In this document: positions 60,215 through 64,000 of the stretch, piece by piece
Layout: each line of letters begins with the position of its first letter
Numbering within the stretch: the first letter of the stretch is position 1
Source: JBCBCP01 sp039817385
GTDB taxonomy: Bacteria > Pseudomonadota > Alphaproteobacteria > Rhodobacterales > Rhodobacteraceae
Assembly: GCA_039817385.1 (NCBI GenBank)
Contig: JBCBVY010000003.1
Span: 62,001-126,000 of the forward strand
Reading direction: 5' to 3'
Length of the DNA: 64,000 nucleotides
The notes under the pieces: generated by a model
Told to the model about the DNA's origin: nothing
What the model saw: the letters and a program-made list of their open reading frames with translations, nothing else
Database searches by the model: none
Translations under genes and position numbers: made by a program

Positions 60215-61545
60215 CCCTCGACGCTCCGCAGATAGGCGATGAGCGCGGTGATGTCTTCGGCGTTTTTCAGACCTGGGAAGCCCATCTTGGTCCCCTTCAG
60301 GTAGGCTTTGGGCTTGGTCAGGAAGCCGGCCATTTCCGCTTCGGTCCAGGTGCGCCCTTCGGCGGCGGCATCGAGGATGGCGTTCGAGTACTTGAAACCC
60401 TCCACGCCGCCAAAGGGGCTTTCCATGATGCCGGTCAGGATCGGACCGGAACGGTTGCGCGCGTTGCTGCCGATCTGGTGGCAGGATTTGCACTTGGAAA
60501 ACACCTTTTCCCCCGCGGCGATGAGGGCGGCATCGCCCCCTGCGGCTTCGGGTGCGGGCTCTGGCTCCGGTTCTGCCACCGCCGCCGTTTCGGGCGCGGG
60601 CGTTTGCGCCACGGGGATGAACGACGGGCCATCGGCAGTGAAGGACGGGATGCCGTCAAGCGTCGCGTGGTTCATCTCCGAGCTGGAGCCGCCTTCGGGC
60701 GGGGTCTCCACGAGGAAGACAGACCGCATCGTGACCTCTACCGTGTCCTTGCAGTTCTCCATGCAGGGCGCGGCGCTCCACTCCGCGTATTCCATCTCGG
60801 GCCGGTCATCGATGACGAAACCATCCGCGTTATACATCTCGAACGCGGCGAAATTCTCGTTCGAGAGGACAAAATCATCGTCCACCAGGTCGTTCGAATA
60901 GAGGATGTAGGCTGTGATCGCGTAGACCTCATCCGCGGTCAGCGTCTGTGCCGCGCCAAAGGGCATGGAGCGGTTCACGTAGTCCCAGACGGTCGACAAG
61001 TGCGGCCAATAGCTGCCCACGGTCTTCACCGGATCATCATCTGCCAGTGTGTCCATGCCGCCCGCAAGCACGGGCCAGTTGTCCACCCCTTCGGCGAAAT
61101 CGCCGTGGCAGGAGGCGCAGTAGTCGTAAAAAACCTCTTCACCGGTGATCGCGTCGCCGCTGCCCACGGGCAGACCGCGGCCATCGGGCAGGATGTCAAT
61201 GTCCCAGGCGGCGATTTCTTCGGGGTAGGCGTCGCGGCCCAGCCCAAAGGTGCCGTCGCGCTGGGGCGCGGGGGCGGTCAGGCTGGCGGCGGCGGGCGTC
61301 GCTTCAAGCTGTGCAACCTGCGCGGCAAGTTCCGCGGCGCGGGCGGCTTCAGCCTCTGCGGCGGCGGCCTGGTCCGCGACCTGCGCCGCGGCGGCGGAGG
61401 CGTTGGTTTCAAGCTGGGCCGCGCGGTCCTGCAGCAGAGCGATCTTGTTTTCGCCATAGCCGACATTTGCGATGGCAAAGGCACCGCCAAGCACAAGGCC
61501 AGCGCCGCCGAGCGCGGGGAGGAGGAAATTAGGAGACTTCGACAT
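60211..61545 (-). CDS. soxD: SoxD diheme cytochrome c subunit of sulfane dehydrogenase
   Basis: This 444 aa protein has an N-terminal membrane anchor or uncleaved signal (FLLPALGGAGLVLGGAFAIA) and an Ala-rich coiled coil (about 35-85). A cytochrome domain with CASCH (143-147) and a CMENC element (261-265) follow. After a Pro/Glu/Ala-rich linker, a second cytochrome domain carries CKSCH (352-356). It forms Sox(CD)2 with SoxC, oxidising the sulfane sulfur bound to SoxY. It overlaps soxC by 17 bp. Confidence 0.92.
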   Translation of the reverse strand: MSKSPNFLLPALGGAGLVLGGAFAIANVGYGENKIALLQDRAAQLETNASAAAAQVADQAAAAEAEAARAAELAAQVAQLEATPAAASLTAPAPQRDGTFGLGRDAYPEEIAAWDIDILPDGRGLPVGSGDAITGEEVFYDYCASCHGDFAEGVDNWPVLAGGMDTLADDDPVKTVGSYWPHLSTVWDYVNRSMPFGAAQTLTADEVYAITAYILYSNDLVDDDFVLSNENFAAFEMYNADGFVIDDRPEMEYAEWSAAPCMENCKDTVEVTMRSVFLVETPPEGGSSSEMNHATLDGIPSFTADGPSFIPVAQTPAPETAAVAEPEPEPAPEAAGGDAALIAAGEKVFSKCKSCHQIGSNARNRSGPILTGIMESPFGGVEGFKYSNAILDAAAEGRTWTEAEMAGFLTKPKAYLKGTKMGFPGLKNAEDITALIAYLRSVEG

Positions 61546-62785
61546 TCTCGGCGATCCCTTCTGCGTTTACATACCATGTCTGGATGCAATTGTTGTGATA
61601 AACGGCGTTTTCGCCGCGCTTCTCGCGCAGCTGGTCCTTCGTCGGCTGCACATAGCCGGTTTCGTCCATCGCGCGGGCCTGAAGCAGCATCGGCGCGCCG
61701 TCCCAGTCCGTATCGAGGTAGAAACGCGTGAGCGCCTTCGTATCGCCCTGCTTGCCAAGGCGCGCGGTTTCCCACGTGATGCCACCATCCTTCGACACGT
61801 CCACGCGGGTGATCTTGCCGTGGCCGGACCAGGCGAGACCGGAGATAACGAGCGGGCCCTTGCCATGCGTGATCGGCATTTGCGGGCTGGGCGAGGTGAT
61901 AACGGATTTGGCGTCCATCACCCAGGTCCATTTGCGCGCCGTGCCGTCCTCGTAAACGTCGGTGTATTTGCTGGTCTCTTCGCGGGATTCCACGGCCATG
62001 TCGGTCACTTCGATGCGGCGCAGCCACTTGACCCACATGTTGCCTTCCCAGCCCGGCACAACGAGGCGGACGGGATAGCCATGCTCCATCCGCAGCGCCT
62101 CGCCATTGGCCTTGAAGGCGACAAGCACATCGTCCAGCGCTTTTTCCATCGGGATGGAGCGGCCGTTGGAGGAGGCATCGGCCCCTTCGACGTAGACCCA
62201 TTTGTCGGCGCTGATGTCGGCGCCGGCCTCTTGCAACAGCGTGCGCAGGGGGATGCCGGTATATTCCATGTTGTGGATCATGCCGTGGGTGAACTGCACG
62301 CCGTTCAGCTGCGCGCCCGCCCATTCCATGCCGGTATTGGCCGCGCATTCGCAGAAGTAGACGTGGTTTTCGCGGGGGAAGCGTTCGAGGTCCTCGTAGG
62401 TGAACACCAGCGGACGGTCGACCAGCCCGTTGATCATCAGGCGGTAGTCTTCCTTGGCCAGCTCGATGGCGCCCGAGTGATGACGCTCGAACGCGCAGCC
62501 CTGGGGCGTGATGGTGCCGTCAAGCGCGTGGATCGGCGTGAAGTTGATCGAGCTGATGGGCGACGCGGTCAGCCATTCGACATTGCGCCGGACCACGTGG
62601 GATTCAAAACGGATCGGCATGCCGTAGGGCGTCTCGTCCACGCCGGCGCCGGTATAGCTGGCCCAGTCCTGCAGCTCGGTGATCAACGGGTCGGGGCCTG
62701 CGGCCGCAGCGGTTGCCGCGGAGCCAGCGGCGAGGGCCGCGGAGCCACGCAGGAAGGCGCGGCGGGAGGGGGTGAAGTCGGACAT
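61529..62785 (-). CDS. soxC: SoxC molybdenum sulfane dehydrogenase subunit
   Basis: This 418 aa member of the sulfite-oxidase family has a Tat signal (SRRAFLRGSAALAAG). The Moco-ligand region is VYFCECAANTG, where Cys147 is in the ligand position. NMWVKWLRRIEV and the dimerisation-domain C-terminus follow. It is the catalytic part of Sox(CD)2 in the periplasm, removing six electrons per sulfane sulfur. Its presence implies complete oxidation of thiosulfate to sulfate without sulfur globules. Confidence 0.95.
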   Translation of the reverse strand: MSDFTPSRRAFLRGSAALAAGSAATAAAAGPDPLITELQDWASYTGAGVDETPYGMPIRFESHVVRRNVEWLTASPISSINFTPIHALDGTITPQGCAFERHHSGAIELAKEDYRLMINGLVDRPLVFTYEDLERFPRENHVYFCECAANTGMEWAGAQLNGVQFTHGMIHNMEYTGIPLRTLLQEAGADISADKWVYVEGADASSNGRSIPMEKALDDVLVAFKANGEALRMEHGYPVRLVVPGWEGNMWVKWLRRIEVTDMAVESREETSKYTDVYEDGTARKWTWVMDAKSVITSPSPQMPITHGKGPLVISGLAWSGHGKITRVDVSKDGGITWETARLGKQGDTKALTRFYLDTDWDGAPMLLQARAMDETGYVQPTKDQLREKRGENAVYHNNCIQTWYVNAEGIAENVEVS

Positions 62786-62809
62786 TTGCGTATCCTTTGC
62801 GTGCGGGGT

Positions 62810-62827
62810 GGTGGGTTGGCACCCACC
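62810..62827. repeat. GTAGGGTGGGT-type hairpin between soxB and soxC
   Basis: Arms GGTGGGT (62810-62816) and ACCCACC (62821-62827) with a 4-nt loop lie in the 49-bp gap. Read in the gene direction it is GTAGGGTGGGTGCCAACCCA, which resembles a hairpin repeat family common in many bacterial genomes. It may adjust soxB versus soxC mRNA levels. Confidence 0.5.
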
Positions 62828-62834
62828 CTACGGG

Positions 62835-64000
62835 TTAAACGCCAGTGACAGTGACGGAGGTGTTTTCGGACACGGTGACCGTGCCCAGCTTGCGGATGTG
62901 GTCTTCGACAACGTCCCAGATTTGCGGGCCTTCGGTGCCTTCGTTGACCGACGCCCAACCCGCGACGACGTAGGATTTTGCTGGGTCAATAACCTCGCCA
63001 GTGCTGAGCAGGGTCATATCCGAGATCCGGCTCCCCTGCGGCTTGCCCACGTCCACGGTGTAGCCAAGGCCGCCGGTGCGCACCATGTCGCCGCCCTGCT
63101 GGTAGTAGGGATCGGGGTTGAAGATGTTGTCGGCCACGTCCTCCAGCACAACCTTCAGAAACTCGCCCGTCATCTCCGTGCGGTAGGCCTCGCCATAAGA
63201 CATGGAGGTCACGCCAAAGATGTCTTCGCGGGTGATGTCCTGGCCGGGGATCAGCGACGGACCCCAGCGCACGCCGGGCGACAGGGCGATCTGCGCCTCC
63301 CGCTCGGACAGCAGCGCGTCGCAGATCACATCATCCCAGGTGCCGTTGAAGTTGCCGCGGCGGTAGAGCGTGCTTTCGGTCCGGCCAATCACCTCGGACA
63401 GTTCGGTAGCGTATGGTGCGCGCTGCGCGTCGATCAGTGCGGCAACCTCCGGGTCGGGTGTGATCACGTCCGAGAAGATCGGGATCAGCTTGGATTTGTA
63501 GCCCATCATCCGCCCATCGCGGATGTCGAGGTCGATCCGGGTGACGAACTTGCCGTTGGAGCCCGAGGGGAAGATCAGCGTCTCCCCCGACAGGACCGGC
63601 TCTGGCAGGGCGTCGTGGGTGTGGCCCGACAGGATCACGTCGATGCCGCTGACGACCGTGGCCATCTTCTTGTCGACGTCAAAGCCATTGTGCGACAGGC
63701 AGATCACGCATTCCGCGCCCAGCCCGCGCACCTCATCCACCATGTCCTGCATATTTTCGTCCCGAATGCCAAAGGCATATTCGGGGAACATCCAGCGCGG
63801 ATTGGCGATGGGCATGTAGGGGAAGGCCTGACCGATCACGGCGATCTTGGTGCCGCCGCGTTCGAACATCTGGTAAGGCTTGAACAGCTCTGTCGGCTCG
63901 TCCCATTCGGCGTCGAAAATGTTCTGGCCGAGCGCAGCGAAGGGGAGAGTCTCCACCAGCTCGGCCAGACGGTCCGAGCCCAGCGTGAACTCCCAATGGA
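62835..64000 (-). CDS. soxB: SoxB sulfate thiohydrolase (5' part beyond the window)
   Basis: The C-terminal part (about 388 residues) of SoxB continues past the right edge; the frame is open to base 64000, and the first visible residues HWEFTLGSDR match the SoxB GHWEF region. SoxB is a 5'-nucleotidase-like dimanganese enzyme that hydrolyses sulfate from SoxY-bound intermediates. Metal motifs seen are CLSHNGFDVD and SGHTHDALPEP. The nucleotidase C-terminal domain follows (SPGVRWGPSLIPGQDITRED). The rest of the sox cluster (soxA, X, Y, Z) is expected to the right. Confidence 0.95.
   Translation of the reverse strand, partial: HWEFTLGSDRLAELVETLPFAALGQNIFDAEWDEPTELFKPYQMFERGGTKIAVIGQAFPYMPIANPRWMFPEYAFGIRDENMQDMVDEVRGLGAECVICLSHNGFDVDKKMATVVSGIDVILSGHTHDALPEPVLSGETLIFPSGSNGKFVTRIDLDIRDGRMMGYKSKLIPIFSDVITPDPEVAALIDAQRAPYATELSEVIGRTESTLYRRGNFNGTWDDVICDALLSEREAQIALSPGVRWGPSLIPGQDITREDIFGVTSMSYGEAYRTEMTGEFLKVVLEDVADNIFNPDPYYQQGGDMVRTGGLGYTVDVGKPQGSRISDMTLLSTGEVIDPAKSYVVAGWASVNEGTEGPQIWDVVEDHIRKLGTVTVSENTSVTVTGV

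Overview
The window reads as chromosomal DNA of a marine-type Rhodobacteraceae (Roseobacter-group) alphaproteobacterium. It is uniformly GC-rich and densely packed, with many 4-bp ATGA overlaps. It carries a sox thiosulfate-oxidation cluster, a urease operon, 5-aminolevulinate synthase of the hemA (C4 pathway) type, a Bap-like type I secreted adhesin, a TAXI TRAP transporter and an MttB-superfamily methyltransferase, a combination typical of that group. No phage, insertion sequence or CRISPR was seen. The only clearly foreign-looking gene is an AT-richer small ORF inside the urease operon.

Layout. 1-6.7 kb (+): end of a coiled-coil protein (possibly TelA), DUF2927 lipoprotein, methyltransferase, SPFH/GYF_2 protein, MFS transporter, small b561-like protein, zinc-ribbon membrane protein, nitroreductase and dtd. 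6.7-15.3 kb (-): a complete type I secretion operon (adhesin with Ig-like repeats, TolC-like protein, LapB-like ABC ATPase, HlyD-like adaptor). 15.7-23.9 kb (+): CocE/NonD hydrolase, dipeptide/oligopeptide ABC importer and a phosphodiesterase-family enzyme. 24.2-29.1 kb (-): esterase, acyl-CoA synthetase, ABC exporter and tRNA-Gly(TCC). 29.2-40.3 kb (+): an SDR, then a TAXI-TRAP transporter running into ureD-A-(x)-B-(x)-C ... E-F-G, with several small unrecognised genes in between. 40.4-46.4 kb: MttB-like methyltransferase (+) converging on a four-gene (-) operon of GntR regulator, DapA-like enzyme, aldehyde dehydrogenase and FAD amine oxidase. 46.6-51.5 kb (-): a two-subunit molybdenum hydroxylase and a BKACE/SDR pair. 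51.6-56.2 kb (+): rhodanese, two metallo-beta-lactamase-fold proteins and two YeeE/YedE-type sulfur transporters. 56.2-64 kb (-): soxB (cut by the edge), soxC, soxD, a small cytochrome c, a soxF flavoprotein, a DsrE-like protein, a DUF302 protein and hemA.

How the parts work together. The right end is a sulfur-oxidation island. The periplasmic Sox proteins, flavoprotein and cytochrome oxidise reduced sulfur, and hemA could supply heme. A convergent set of MBL-fold and YeeE/YedE genes probably handles sulfur import or trafficking. A dyad ATATTC-N8-GAATAT just upstream of that set matches the operator of sulfide-sensing ArsR repressors (SqrR/BigR/SoxR type). The 40-46 kb block looks like a catabolic pathway for a methylated amine or betaine: an identical 11-mer (TTGTATACATC) lies within dyads upstream of both the methyltransferase gene and gntR, which suggests one regulon. 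The TRAP genes are spaced as part of the urease operon, which suggests uptake of urea or a urea-yielding compound.

All calls come from reading the sequence and from knowledge of the families. No database search was run.
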